The notes: a model not told the origin generated them from the sequence alone. A stretch of 64,000 nucleotides of DNA from Trichoplax adhaerens (GCF_000150275.1 NW_002060952.1:642482-706481); one strand, 5' to 3'. Counted from the first letter of the stretch, positions 14,301-29,218 are shown. A program made the numbers and translations.

Positions 14301-17300
14301 ATTGACAAATATCAAAAATACTGTTCGAAATACAGTAGAAGCACTACTAGGCATGGTATATCTAACCAATCTCTACTATAAAAAGTAAAGCAAACAGCTT
14401 TTTGTCTGATTCATGATTAAAGAAGATAAGAGAACGCTATAATATAGTATACGAGCTCGTAGTTTACAATATATAAAGGATCAATTTTGAGCTGTGTACT
14501 ATGTTAAGCTGTTTATATTACTTTTTGATAGTGTCCGATGGTCATTATGATAGAACAAGGGTTAGAATAACCCTATAGTTAAAATAATAATAATAGGATT
14601 AACAATTGAAATGATCTACTATATCGTTACTTATTCCGCTACAGTAATACAGATACAATGAATGCGTAGTGATCCAAAAAGAAAATTCAATAATCATCCA
14701 CCACTTTTGCTACTGTATATGATCAGAATTAACAATATATGATAATCTTATCTTAGAATGGTGGTTAGGATTAATCAAATAGAAATAATCTTATCGATAA
14801 ATTAGAAGTAATGGTGTAGTTAAACAAAAGATGATATAAAAATTTTCCTTTTATCGAGTTAAATGGAGTCAAATCGGCGCATCGAATAAATCTTAATAAT
14901 TTGAAGTTAAACAGTTATTGTTTTACGTTAGTGCCATCACAATCATTTTTTCTAGGTTATTTACTAATAATTAATCATAGCGATTTATATTTTACCTTAA
15001 TTGTCTATCGATAATTTAAGTTATGCTGAATAAAGTTATTTAGATAATCACCCCCATCGATAGCATGAATGCCCGGTAGATTCAATCACGTCACGTTATT
15101 ATTTTATTAATATGTATTATTTGACCAACTGGAAAATTTTCATCTGCTGTACTTGACACAATTTCTATTTTTGGGGGATTCTGTATCTTTCTTTCAGCCA
15201 TCTTTGTCTCTACATAAGACTACCCATAATTATAAATCTCCTCAATGATAAATGACAAAAACTCGGCTGGTTGCCTTGAATGTAGAACGTGTTTAAATAA
15301 AAACATTCTTTCTATTGCTATTGAATTTGAGGAATATTGCTGCATAGCAAGTAAGAATAGCTACTTGATTGTGAGAAATTACTTACAATAATTGTTTAGC
15401 TGTGAACGATTCTTCTAATTTATTTAACTAGACGATGAAGAACTGTATTCATTGGCAGATCACAGAAGTTATTTTCTAAAAAATGTGCATTGATCTATGA
15501 TCTCCAATAACCACTAAAAGTAACGTGTTGTCTCTCCATTTTTATATTTTAGTTACACAATTACTTCAGTGAGAATTGACTCGATTCTGATTAAATTCAA
15601 TGTTATTTCCCCCAAATTTCAACTCATTCTGGGTAATGTTGACCATATAAATTTACACCTTACGTGTTTGACTATTGTTGACTTATTAGAAGTTAATTTT
15701 TCTTCTTTTTCAAGTACATTATCGACTTGGATAATTAATTGATTGATATAACATTACCCAAGGTCGTAAAGGATAAATGACTAGAGGTACCATATCAAAT
15801 GTCGACAATATCATCATCTTCGCAGATTGAAATCAGACATTGTCTCTAAATTTTATGAATTACATTGATCTAATAAAAATAATGTCAAGCGTATTTTACA
15901 ACATCAAACAATAACTTCTACCATTAATACGACCAAATTGCATATAGAATAATATTACAAATAAGATGAAGAAATAGATGACATCATCCAAATTAATAGT
16001 GTAGCTATTGATTTCATCACTATTGGGCTCAATTGACACCATTTGTTAAAATAAACTACAGGGGACCCCTGATATAACCTGTCAAAAATATATTCACTTG
16101 TTTTTACTATTTCAAACTATTCATCAACATTCAATTGCAGTAAAAAAACACAGAAAAAATCTTATTCAATTTTATAACCGACTCAGAAATAAATTACTGA
16201 AGTATACTCATCCAATATAATACGATTACGCTGATTTGAATTATAGCATTATCACCTTATGCTAATTTAAAGGCTTGATTAACTTAATGCAGATCAATCG
16301 TTCACTATTGTTGTCACTCGTTACTGTCATTTGGATAATAATCCGTTTCCAATAATTTTCTTTAACTTGATCTCTTCCTGTTATGTTTTCGCCAATATAT
16401 TAACTCAATTTATTTCATTCCTTATTGAATTATCATTTTATCTCTCATAGGGGTATTTCTAATAATTTTAATGACATTTGTTTTGGTTATCATTTTACGT
16501 ATAGTTATATACGTGCTTGTGATGTAAAAAATATGATGACGAGAAGTTAGAGGAGGTACTACTTTAAACATCGAGTGAATCATTCGTTCAATTTTTTGGA
16601 GGCTACTTGCTGTCCTCAACATCTATCGTATAAATATAGATATACTCTATTAGTCTAAATCTTACCGTAAATGATTCTTATTTGATGCAATATTAGTATT
16701 CAAAGTTTGATAGATTATAGAGGAGGAGCAATAATTTTAATTATGACTAACATTTTAGCCGATCAATTTTGAATAATTTGTTCAAATCGTATAGAGCAAT
16801 TATGAAGTTAATCTACTTGTCGAAGTTTCTTATTCATTACTGCCGTAACAATAACAGTTTAGTCGAATTCAGAAAGTAATCTATCTAAACAGATGTTTCT
16901 TCCTTAATTTTCAAACAAGAAGTCAATATATACCCTTGTTATGCCTCTAATATAACTATTATAATGGGGCTGTTACTAGGAATACAAGCCTCAATAAGAA
17001 AGTTGATTCCATAAAATTGATATGAAACAAATGGCTGCGATCAATGTACAGCCAATTTGACTTCATTAGCCTATAATTTCATCATCTTGATCTATCTGTC
17101 AACAAAATGTAACAGATGACGAGTATTATAGTCATTGTTTGTGGATATAAATCAAACAAAGTTTATTACCATTTTTTTTGCTATGCTGTTCATTTAGATA
17201 ATACCTCTGCCATTAATTAACGGATTGTTTTTCGTATTGATTCTAAATCAAGATCAGGTTGATCAAATAATGACAAATTTTAATATTAAAGAAAATTGTG

Positions 17301-20300
17301 TACTTTAGAATGTAAACTAGACGTGCTATTTTCTTTTACGTTTATTAGCGTCTACGTAAACGTTTTATTCTCTGTCTCAAATTTTTTACGTGCTGTACTC
17401 TTTTATGCTTTCTTCATTTAAAGAAACTTAATGTGATATTAATGAAAAGTTAAACAAACAATAACGATAATAAGAAGGATAAAGTTACATTTTAAATTTA
17501 TCTTCGATTGATAAAAAAGTAGTTAATACAATTGATTATTGAAAGATTATTATAACTCGATAGAAGGTATTTGTGATGAGTTAATTTTAGGTTGAACAGG
17601 AAGGAAGAGGATATTGATTAAAGAATACTTCAGCTGAGATTAGTTTGAAGATGACATTGATCATCATTAATTCAATTCAAATAGATTTAACTGAGTTTTA
17701 ATTGAACCTATTTATTATCATTGAGATGTAAGATAAAAAACAGAAAATAACAATCACGTCTGAATGATAGTCAAAAATCTACATAGCCTCTAGTTATTTA
17801 ATTGAATTGAATATGAAATCATTTAATATACTGTAAAGCACTATATCATGTTGATGGGGGCCGACCAAGTAGTTACTTAAGGTTAGTATTTTATCTTGCA
17901 ATAGTATTAATAGAATATTGGTAACGGCGGATTTAAAAGGGTGATAGCTTTCGTCATGATGATTTCTAAAGAGCTTTTTGAACACCTTAAACAGTTTTAT
18001 ATAGTAATAAAGACATTAAAGCAGCAGAAGAATGAGAGAAAATGAGAAGATATTAAATTATCTATAGCGATTGAATAACACTTTATTCTCTTTCTTGTTA
18101 CGGTATGCAATTAAGAAAAATGCAAGATACTTCGATATCCAATCAAATATCCATGGTGATGACTTATTAAACTATAATATCCGTAGTTAATCAAAAGATA
18201 CAGGTATGATGGCTAATCTTGATTCCTTTTAGAACCTTCTTCAAAGGGGAACTACGTGTCACAATATCCTCAATTTTAAAACATCATTCTTCATTTTAAT
18301 AGACATCCTTGGCATGTAATACTATCATTTGTTAGCTTGTCTTACCAAACTGATATAAAATTTCAAATTTTCTACATCTATCAATCAATCAATTAATCAA
18401 TCAATCGCCCATTAAAAAATAAAAATATATTTAATATCATCTTGATTACCTTATAACTAATCATTTCCATTATCTAGACGCTATTTCAATAAAAACTTAA
18501 TTATCCATCTAAACTATTATCATTGATTTGGGGGTATATATTCATAAATATTTTAAATAGAAAAATATCAACGATTTTGGTGGTAAGATTCTTTTCGACC
18601 ATTAGGCTAATAATCATCGCAATTATTGATTGCTAAGAAGCGAGTGATTTACTTCTCGGTCATCTCTACATTTATTTAATATCTTGAGAACTTATTAAAG
18701 CATTGATATCTTCAAATAGCGATCGTTTATGAAGTTATTTAACTAGTATTGATAGATGTCAGAGTTTAAGAAACATGATTTTTGAATCAATGTATGTTTT
18801 TATATCAATTTTGTTATATAATTACCATTAACTTATTAATCAACCTGATCAGTGCATCATATCAATTCCATCTGTGTTAGTATATTGTCAAGAAGGGTAT
18901 AAATAATAACAACAACAACAAAAACACAAAAAGACTTTATTATCATTGATTGAGAAGCTAAGACAAGGAGGTAAGTGTCTAAAAATATGCAACATAAGAA
19001 AACAAGTATTGATTTTCTTCTCTTATTTTAAAACGTTTCAATGATATTCGTGTTATTACCATCAAATTCTTTATACGAGATTAGAAATACAGTTAGTGTG
19101 CAAATGAATAGAGGTTGTCCTTAATGAAAAAAAAGGATGGCATGAAAATGAATGAGTAAAAGTCACTTAGTCATTCTGTACAGAGTGCAAGAAATAAAGG
19201 AAATCATAAGATAAACTTATATCAATATCTACTTTATCCATAAGTAGTTACCCGTTCGTGATGCATGACTAAGAAATAAAACATTAAGACGCGAACAGAG
19301 ATTGTTTCATTGAATTATAGTTCTCTAAATATATCATTATCTTCTTTTTTTTAATTTAGGTATTAATTTTGTCATCTAATTGCATAAGATAAACTTTATC
19401 CCATAAATCTTCCAATAGAGTAAGAAAATGTCGATTTCACTTAAAATTAACATCCATTAATAATGTCAGCGATTAGATCCCTATGACATCTTTCTATTTT
19501 ACAATTTTGTATTTTCAACCCGACTAATTCTAAAATTAGTTTTAAATGATTTGATTTCATTACATATCATAGGGAGAATAAACAAGATGAGTACTGTTGT
19601 ATGTTTTGATGACAATCCAAGAGGGAAGTAAATTGATAACCGACGCAGTTATAATGAGTAGATTAATGATGTCCATATTGAAATTTTATCGATCGCCAAT
19701 CGCCTTGTTGATACAATTCGATCACCCCTGCATGATATTTTAAAATCAAATCTTGTCTTGTCTTTACATACACGTCATTGAAGTTGGGAAATAACTACGT
19801 TAATAAACTCCAACAATAGTCCATTAAAATCAGTTAAGATGATTAGGTCATGATCAAAGACAAATGTTCTTCCGTAACAATAATAGTCCAAGTAGTAGTT
19901 TGATAAAGTATAGAATATAATCGCAGCAAGGGCTCAACATCCAGCTGTTTAGATTAAAACACCGTTGGTGGTTGATTGGCAACACGACATCATGCATAAT
20001 AGCAATTCAGGTACTTATATGAGGATTATTTTATTCTCTGTTGGACTCATCATGATGATTGTTTTCGTATATCAAGTTAGTTCCAACAAATACTACCGGT
20101 TTATTAAGCATAAAAAGGAGAAAAAAATGAAAAGCCATGAAGAGTGTACAGTAACAGATAGAAAAATAAAATTAGAAGTATCTGATTTTATGCTGATCTA
20201 TTTGTAAAGATATGCATCTAATACGACAGCCATATTTCCTTTATAATTTTTGATTTCCTCTATACTTTTTATTCTATGTGTCTATATGTACGCATATGCA

Positions 20301-22937
20301 TACATATAAACAAATATCTATTTTTTTATCCCCTATTCTCGTATTGTCCTCTATCATAATTTGTTATTATTAGCTATTGACTCGAGAGTTACACAACTTT
20401 ACTTATTGGATTGAATAAAATGTGCTGTTGAAAATCGATTAATTGAATCAATATTTTTCTTCCTTCTCTGTCTTTACCGTTGCTTTGACTAACTTAATTT
20501 GATAAAGTTAATATCTTTATTTTGATAGCCTAATGTTGTACTACACTATTTACGTTGATTTTAACTATATTGTCGTTTTCTATCTAGAAATAGATGGAAA
20601 TTGATTCCATTTAGGTAGATATTATGTCGTGCTATTTGCTTGTTGCTAATTTAATTCAATGTAGTCTGATTTCTAAGACAATCGTCCAAAATCTCGACAG
20701 GTTTTCTCCTTGTCTTTCTTTGGTGGTACACTACTCTATCTTTGATTTATTATCCCTGTCACGATGATATAACGTAGATAGAGATAAAATAAAATAATCG
20801 AATTAAGAAAGAATGACAAATACAATTAAATAGAATAAAAGAAGGGTACACCAAAGTGAATCACCTGGCCTACAGTGTGGTTTATAGTATTATCAATGAT
20901 AGAGTAAGCAAACAATACAGTGTAGAATCAAATTAGTTGAAAGAATTCTCTAATGCCCACCTAGCTTTTTGAACCCTTAGTCCTTATCTCTTTAGCGTAA
21001 TTTTTAGTTTAGCTATGAAAGGATAATAAAAGAAAAGGTATAAAAGACAGGTTCTAAATTCTATTGAAATACGTGTGAGAGAATGAAAGAATAGAAATCA
21101 GTTAGCAGGAGGTGTGGGTGGTAGTTATCGGCAGGAGATAGAATAATGCAACTTTTAAAAATATAAGCAAGTTAATTGAATAGCCAATTCTATTTTTTGT
21201 TGGCATCAATACGCACATGTTGTACGTCAATTTGATAGATGGTTATATAATTCCAACGTACAGTTCAAATTCTTTCATTTACTCAATCACTTCTTGTGAT
21301 CAGAATCATTTCTAAATCTTTCAACTCTTGGGCTCGCTCTCTATGGACAGTTCTTCTAGCGTTGCAACAACAATATTAGCCATAGCTTGACTTCTTCTTT
21401 GACTTTAATTATACATAATTTTGCCTAATTTCTGTTCATTTGAAAATTTTTTTTAACGATCCTATTGGCATTGGTTCGCTATCTATCGTACTACATATCG
21501 ATTTTGTCAACTGTAATTAAACATTTAACAACATTCTATTTCGATCAATTAGATCATTACACATACTGTTTTAAATACGAAAATTACCTTTATCGTTGTG
21601 CTGTAAAATTTACCGATCGGTAACTATCCACTAGACGCTTTAATACCTCTTTCTGCTTTGGAGGCGATAATATACAGAAACGAAAAAGATTTGGAAAAAA
21701 ATAAAAAATTGATTGCTTTCTCGCAAACCCATCGAAGTATTCAAATTAACACAAGGTAAAAAATGACTTCATTTACGCGTGACTTGAATATCGTAAATTG
21801 TTTATCTTATCGTATCTATATTTATGCCGTTATGGTAGTTTTTTCCTTTTATCTATCAAAATTAATTTATCTATTTTTTAATTCTATAATAAATCATTGA
21901 TGTAATTGCGCCAATGATAATAATGAGTATTTTAACACGATCGACTTGTTTTTTATTGATATTGCGTTAATATTGATATTAGCGGGTTGAATAATAACTA
22001 ATTTTAACCTAATTTTAGGTTCGGTCATGAAGTAGTGTAGTCATTGTAGTAGTGTTGGCCCAAAATATCATTGGCAAATAGTATTGTAGTTCATGATAGG
22101 ATTGAAATCGTAAATTCCATCGCATTACGGTCTATACTTGTATTCTTGTTACTTGCCACTTCATAATTTTAAAAGTACGATGAGAAGCAATTAAAATTGA
22201 AGAATATCGGCTTAACGTTAGCTCAAACTCCATTGATTTATTATCTTATTAGCTCATCCTATTTAACTATAGATAACAAAGTCGATACTATTTGTATTGA
22301 TTGATCATTTGAACAATACAGTAGTGAAGGAGAAGGAAGATCCATTTAATAGCAAGTGATACTTTCGGTCTGTTGTTAGTTTACGTATTCAATGTTAATT
22401 ATGTTAATGAGAATAAGCGCTACATATTATTTCCAATCAAGAACTAGTTATCGATAGGTGAAAAGTATGAGGAATATAGACTCTAACATAAACCCGTACT
22501 AGGACTACTGCACTTTACATTTAATTGAAATTTTAGGTTTAAATTTTGTTATTCAAACTCTTTCACATGTATAGAAAAATACTATAGCAAAATTTTCACT
22601 TTCAATCAATTTAAAGTTATGGTACATTGTTTACTATATAGGATTACTATCACATTTTATTATTTTTAAATTTCTTTTACCGTATCTTCTTTTGTCTTGT
22701 TCGTGTTCACCTTTTGCTGTATCGATAGGATATTTTATGAACAAGCTAATCGGCTTGGACCCATTGAATATAGACATGTGTATTGTGACAGATGTATGAT
22801 ATCTGATAGCTTATTTACTACAGTATTTACTGCACTTTCGCAATCTTCGACTTTTATTAATAAGGACCGTTCTCTATCTTTATATCTTGATCTATGTAGC
22901 TTTTCACTAGACGCAAGAGTGAAAAAAATTTTCCAGT
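11341..22937. other. AT-rich intergenic DNA upstream of FoxG
   Basis: No multi-exon gene could be assembled on either strand. A tetranucleotide run of TCAA units lies near 18379-18406. A 71-codon frame with one hydrophobic segment occurs at 19992-20207 and is discussed as a finding rather than called as a gene. The long space next to a developmental transcription factor is where distal regulatory elements would be expected, but none is recognisable by eye. Confidence 0.55.
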
Positions 22938-24239
22938 ATGGTTATTGTAGTTGAAAATAATCCTAACCCATCAATCAATACTTTATCTAATCGTCATAAT
23001 GATCAACGACGTCAGCAACAACAGCAAACAGATCCGGTGACACAACTTGTAAAAAAGAAAAGATTTAATATTGAAATTGAAGAAGATGATGATGAAACTA
23101 TTGAAGATGAGCATCCGCTTTGTGATAAGATATCAAATCATGATAGCCGAATTAGAATGATGGAAAATCACCAGCGACAAGTTGGCAATAAAACCAAAGT
23201 TAGCGCCGAAAACGATAGCAATGTCGATCCCGATGATAAATTAATAGATGATGCGGCTAGTAGTACAAGTCAAAACAACGACAGTAATAGTAATAACAAA
23301 AATACTAAAGGAATTATCCGCAACGAATTTGGTGAGAAACCGCCTTATTCCTATAATGCCTTAATTATGATGGCAATTCGCAATTCAAGCGAGAAACGTT
23401 TAACCCTTAATGGTATATACGAATTCATCATGAAAAATTTTCCTTTCTATCGTGAGAATAAGCAAGGTTGGCAAAATTCCATTCGGCATAACCTTAGCTT
23501 AAATAAATGTTTCATTAAGGTACCACGAAGTTACGATGACCCTGGCAAAGGAAACTACTGGATGTTAGATCCTTCAAGTGAAGATATGTATATCGGTGGT
23601 ACATCAGGTAAACTACGACGCCGATCATCTAGTCGCCGTATGAGAACATTCGCTCATTCACCAGTATCTGCAATGGCTGACTATTTGCAATACGGTGCTG
23701 CTGGTCTTTCTACTCTATCCCGATCTCCGTATTGGCCTGGTTTACATTCCGCTTATTCATCACGTATTTGTAGTCCGGCAGTTTATCCTACACATACGCC
23801 AACATCTCATCATCCTAACCAACACCTTACATCATCTCCATACCCAGGCTATCCACCTAATCCGGCACATCATCATCGTGTTGCAGCAGCTGCTCTGCTG
23901 GCACCTTCATCAGTTCCGTCAATCCAATCACCAGCGGTTTATTCTCACTACTCTCATCCCATGATTAATTCATCTGTTATGGCAACTCCCAACTTAACTA
24001 AATCAAATAACGAGTTACCAGTTGACAGATTAATTTCTGTTGGCTCGTCTGCCGTAGTTAAACCTTCCAGTTTAGCTTACAATCAAAGCGCAAGCCCATC
24101 ATTAATGGCAGGCACACCGCCAAAATATAGCCTGCAAATTCCACCAGTTTATCCATACCCATCGTCCTTACCTATGAAAGATATATTAGCTGCTACAAAT
24201 GATCATCGTTTTAGTGATCGTAGCTACATGCTACAATAA
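22938..24239 (+). CDS. FOXG1: Forkhead-box transcription factor, FoxG subfamily, intronless
   Basis: A single 433-residue frame with no intron. The forkhead domain spans about residues 134-228: [17 protein letters not shown], the wing-1 and recognition-helix region [16 protein letters not shown] (residues 177-192), then [18 protein letters not shown] and [36 protein letters not shown] and the LDPSS-IGG-GKLRRRS tail are diagnostic of FoxG (BF-1) rather than FoxD, FoxA or FoxL. The N-terminus is acidic and Asn/Gln-rich (QQQQQ at 26-30, EIEEDDDE near 46-53); the C-terminus is Pro/Ser/His-rich and of low complexity. An in-frame TGA lies about 18 bases before the chosen ATG. A pyrimidine-AG lies just before the ATG, so a 5' noncoding exon is possible. 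FoxG proteins bind DNA in the nucleus, mostly as repressors; the usual N-terminal eh1 Groucho motif is not obvious here. Confidence 0.95.
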   Translation: MVIVVENNPNPSINTLSNRHNDQRRQQQQQTDPVTQLVKKKRFNIEIEEDDDETIEDEHPLCDKISNHDSRIRMMENHQRQVGNKTKVSAENDSNVDPDDKLIDDAASSTSQNNDSNSNNKNTKGIIRNEFGEKPPYSYNALIMMAIRNSSEKRLTLNGIYEFIMKNFPFYRENKQGWQNSIRHNLSLNKCFIKVPRSYDDPGKGNYWMLDPSSEDMYIGGTSGKLRRRSSSRRMRTFAHSPVSAMADYLQYGAAGLSTLSRSPYWPGLHSAYSSRICSPAVYPTHTPTSHHPNQHLTSSPYPGYPPNPAHHHRVAAAALLAPSSVPSIQSPAVYSHYSHPMINSSVMATPNLTKSNNELPVDRLISVGSSAVVKPSSLAYNQSASPSLMAGTPPKYSLQIPPVYPYPSSLPMKDILAATNDHRFSDRSYMLQ

Positions 24240-24407
24240 GAAAATGTCATAAGAAGCGAAAACTGGTATAACTAAGGCGCTTCCTGTTGATTTTGTATAG
24301 GTATTGAACCCATTCAGATGGGTAGGCATTAAAAATTGACATTAGTTATATCATACTTTAAGCTAATCGTAGAACCCATTTTATTCTAACTTGTGCAGTA
24401 AAGAGTT

Positions 24408-24413
24408 AATAAA
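24408..24413 (+). terminator. Candidate polyadenylation signal of FoxG
   Basis: First AATAAA after the FoxG stop, about 170 bases downstream, in AT-rich 3' sequence. Confidence 0.5.
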
Positions 24414-27400
24414 ATACAGTAGAATCCTATATTTTATTCTGCTTAATAGCTGTCGTGTTTAATAATCCTGAACCGATGGCTATCGACAACCATGAATTCC
24501 TATTGTCTAGTAATGTCCAGTCGTCATAATTGCTCTTAAGTAAGAAACTTATAACACGTTTAACTTTACCAAACTACTTTAAATCTCAATGAACTTCGAC
24601 TGATTCCAGCATTACTCAATGGTCATTATTCAATACTGGCATAGATTTAAAGCAATTCAATTTACTGAATAATTGTAAAGATGATCCTAGACAAGGAATT
24701 AAAATTAAATTTACTCCTATAATGTGAGATATTATAGTCTACATAATAGGAAAAGTAACGGCAGATTTATTAGATACAAATTCAGTTTTCAAATGATTCA
24801 TTTTGATGTGATCTACTTCGTATGCATATACCAATATCGTTTTCATTTGAAATATATGCTACATCGCTATTGCTTTAGATTCTACCAAGAATGAATTTTA
24901 TAATCGTTGTAGAACTCTGTTTTGACGCAGAATGAAACTATTCAAAAAGCTGTATTGATTATAGAAGTTACATTTCTTCGTAGTGTTCACTATTATTATC
25001 AAGAGAATTCGGTTAGAGTAATACTGACCGATATAATTTAGTGCTAGTTTTTATCCCTCTCGTACACTTATAATTCGATTAATCATTTGAAGTTTTCTTA
25101 GATACTTCACAAACAGCATTAAATTAATTACAAGCTAATTGTATTGGCTTTAACTAAGTAATTCTGTAATTTGACTAAAGAGAATATGCAGATGTTGATA
25201 TTAAAATATTATCTTGTTCAAATCTGGAACTTTGCTTCTTTTTTATTATGCAAGTACGCTAATTGCTTGATGTATGACATAATAATCAATCATTGTGGTA
25301 GTTTTAATTTTAGTGTTGGTTGATGATATATTGGATTAATATCAGAGAGGCTAAATTTTCCAGTATTGGCCTTAAATGACTTTGATGCTTATTCTCATTA
25401 TATCTCATGATTTATTTCATGAATGTTCCTCTGTTTTACAACGATTTTATATTAATACAGAGGATCTGTAAAATATCATTATAGTCAGTAATAATTACTT
25501 GCAATAATAATATATTGAATATATCACAAGATAGGATATCCTCAAATCTTAGGCAAGTTTTTACATAGCACTCGATGTGATTAATTTATACATCGTTTGC
25601 TTTTTAATTGACATCGATATCTACTGAATTATATCCTCTTTATAATCGCTAAGTTATGATTATTTTTTCTTGTTAACAATATCTGTATTAACAAGATGCA
25701 CTTATATCATGTCTGCTTCTATCTCAAATATTTTACTTCATGCCCGCTACTGATTTACGATTACGCCTAGTTATAAATACCTATGAAATAGACACTTTTA
25801 CTATAGCTGCCGTAGGTCAATTTTTAATCTATTCCGGCCGTAATAGAACGAAATCTTCATTTTGCTGACTATACAGCTCTTTTCAATCTTTGAAGATTCT
25901 CAACTTAATTCTATTTCATCTCTATCCATATCACATCAATATCTGTCATATATATATATATATATATATAACACAATGTCTAATTCTGAATTTTCTGTAT
26001 AGTATTAAAGGAAATTGCAGACAATAAAAGATGATAATTCAATCTTAAATTTTGAATCGGTAGTTGTTTAGAGTGAATTTATAGTTGGTTTGCCGTACGT
26101 TATAGGTTTGACTCGGTCTAATTTAATTTGCTTAGAGCGTGAAATAGGTAAGGGAAAGGGTGCAAGAGTTGAATAAACAAATTTAGATAGATAAATTAAA
26201 TATTTACTGACGCCTACGGCTGTTATTATACTTAATTATTGTGCGCTAGGTAGCGACGTACGAGTAAGCAACTTCTGCATTCGCCTAATGTATCATCTAG
26301 CAAACAATAATTCTTCCAAGGTTTACCTTAGTTTGTTAAAATAAATTAAAGAGTATCCAGTTATCATCTTCGTATCCCACAGACTATAGATACTATCCGT
26401 ATCAGTAACAAATAAGTCACTAATATACGCTAATCATCCGATATTTTATTCGTAACGCTCATTAGTTATGATTATACTTCCCAATGGTGTAAACTTGCAT
26501 TTATTAATGCGGTACGGATAAATATGCGATTAATGTACATTATGTCTAGCATCGACTTTCTGTGAGATTTTTGATATCTAAGAATAGAATTGATTATTTA
26601 CGAGACTTTAATATATAGACGTATCCAAAGGTAATGGTTTAATGTCAAATTTCTTGGAAATTAATTTTGAGCATTAAGATGAAAACTATTTCTTATGCGA
26701 TTTAGATCAACTTTTCTAGGAAAACAATCACGTTTAGCATACATAGGTTATTACTTGTACATTTATTATTTATTCGGTAATGACGATTGTTACGAAAAAT
26801 TCGTTACCGCAATTTTATTAATTTACTGTTATTCTTCATAAAGAGTACTAGGGCAGAAAAATGGAACAATCAAGAAATATAATGATAAAAAAAGCTCAGC
26901 TTAGTTTTCCTTAATTTTTTTTAATTATTGCAAATGTCAAAATATGACTTTACTAAATTAGAGAAAAAAAGGAGGCAAATAAAATCCTTGAAGAAAGGCA
27001 AAGTAAATACAAAAGGCAATAGCGGTAGTTTCACATGTTAATCAATTGCCTAAAATTCAATGCTTTATTCTAATCCTTCAATTATTTGCTAATGGTAATG
27101 TCATATACTATTCTTTATGCTATGTATACGCCTAGATGGATATTCAGTATCAACTAGTATCGCATACATGTAAATAAGGGAAATTATACTGGTAATTTAT
27201 GTATCTTCTAATACATATATATTTGAATATTCACAATTTTAAATTCAAATTAAACGGCTTTACTAATTAATTTGGCCTAGAATGACTTATCTGCGATTTA
27301 TTAACGTATGATGACATCAATAGTATAAATTGTTAGTATGCCAGAAGATTGAAATATGAATAAAATATAACTTCTAGTATTGATTGTGATCATTTATTTA

Positions 27401-28921
27401 TTTTATTTACCTATTATATTTTATAAATAATAGATAATTATCCTAATTGAATGTGTAACTGCTATTAGAGCCGACAATGATTATAGCTTTGTGTAAGATT
27501 TTGTTAAAGTCCTATACTCTATAATTTTAAAGAGTTTGGATTTTACTTTTATCCATTCTTGTAGAATGACTCATTGCAATTGAATTTTAACTATATTTTA
27601 TTTACAAATCGTCACTGATATCTGTAAAAGAAGTAATTGGTAGTCACTTTAAAGATGTCCATTAACCATGTTATTGTAGAGTAATATTGAGTTAGATGGA
27701 TAATGAATAATATGATCAGTGTTTCAGAAATTTCTAACATAACTGTTCAAGTTGTTCGATCTGACTTGACTTAGAGTTAAATACTGATAATATGATTTTG
27801 ATAGAAAATTGATATGCTTGGCATATTCATTGGGCTCATGATTAAAACTGCTTGGCAGTATTTATCATGCATGAAATAATGAATTATACGAGTACATTTG
27901 TAGTTGTGAATCGACAGATGCAGTTTACTAGCTACGAGAGTTATTCATTTTCACTTTCTTAATGTTTGTATTATACTATGGCAACAATCATCACTGGCCA
28001 AGATTGATGAAAGTAAAAATCACTTTGATTAGGTATCAATCAGACAGTCACAAAGCCTTTTCATGTGCACGACCAGGAGTAAATTATTTTTTAAATTTTT
28101 TATATTTTGTTCTGTCCATTTCTTTTATGCTACCATGTTCTGATTGAACATTTTGATCGTTGTTAAAATTCGATTCTTTAAATACATCAGATTTAATGGC
28201 CCATTAGCCATTCCGCTTTACTGTTTTTCTCTTACCCGATATTTTATTGGACATGCCAAATCAGGCAATGTAGCAGTGTATATCGCAACTTTTGTGTATC
28301 TTTTCACTGGTGTTTACAATATCAACGTGTTACACGTTTCAAAAAGTCGTTTCTCAAGGATAACATACTCGTAGTCTATTTCAATGCTAAAAGCATTGCT
28401 TTTGCTATAAAATGTAGTTCCAGCTTAGATGCTAGCAATGCAAGAAGTAGAATATTGCTTATCTCAATCTTGGATCAATATGATACTATCGGCAACATTG
28501 TGGCAATTTGCATTAGCAATTCACTTTACTGTTGTTGCTGGAAAATGAATTTTACTGGGTAGGAAATAAGTGAAAGTTAGAATAAAGAAATTTAGAACTA
28601 TATTCTATATCATTATTATTATTACATCTCATTTTTATTCAGGTTATTTCATTTTTCATTGCTCAATTCGTAATAATATTTTCTTGAAGAAAAATTCACA
28701 GTAAATTGCAGATATCAACGGCTGTCGTCTACTGGAGCTTCAATGGAACTGCTATTGCTGTAATAGGCTTTCATATTTCACTTCAAGTCCTCTATCGGTG
28801 AATGACACTTCTTTATTTCAACATCAATCTAGTCAATGTTAGTAATCCTGTAGGCTGTAGATTGTTCGAGATGTTTTTTGAACGAACTCATTTGTAGGTT
28901 ACAAATCTGAGATGAGTGACG
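24414..28921. other. AT-rich intergenic DNA downstream of FoxG
   Basis: No gene recognised. A (TA)n microsatellite lies at 25949-25970. Two adjoining open frames at about 27962-28374 have no supporting start or splice context and were not called. Confidence 0.55.
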
Positions 28922-29218
28922 TCCAAGGTTGACCCTATTGGACTCATTGGAGCAGTGTATGACGCGTCGAAATTAAGCCTATGATTGGACGTATGCATCT
29001 TAAAATTATTTTTATCACTATCCAAGGTTGACTCTATTGGACTCATTGGAGCAGTGTATGAAGCGTCGAAATTAAGCCTATGATTGGACGTATGTATCTT
29101 AAGATTATTTTTATCGCTATCCAAGGCTGACCCTATTGGACTCATTGGAGTAGTGTATGACGCGTCGAAATTAAGCTTATGATTGGACGTATGCATCTTA
29201 ATATTATTTTTATCGCTA
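28922..29218. repeat. Three tandem 99-base repeats, open on the minus strand
   Basis: Units start with TCCAAGG at 28922, 29021 and 29120, and a diverged fourth start is visible at 29219. The period is exactly 99 bases and the copies differ at only a few positions each. Because 99 is a multiple of three, the minus strand stays open through all three copies and reads as a 33-residue unit built around HTSNHRLNFDASYTAPMSPI. The open frame runs from 29247 to 28888. No start context, splice sites or family match were recognised, so this is listed as a repeat and not as a gene. Confidence 0.9.

Noticed and set aside
22697-22954. 85-codon frame just before FoxG
   Set aside because: No ATG start and no homology; it overlaps the FoxG start in a different frame and is best read as 5' untranslated or upstream sequence.
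27962-28560. Possible decayed seven-transmembrane receptor (hydrophobic frames, an FDRC string followed by more hydrophobic sequence)
   Set aside because: Needs several frame shifts and stops to read and no receptor motif beyond a weak DRY-like string is present.
28922-29218. CRISPR-like regular array
   Set aside because: The repeats are contiguous 99-base units with no unique spacers, in an animal genome.
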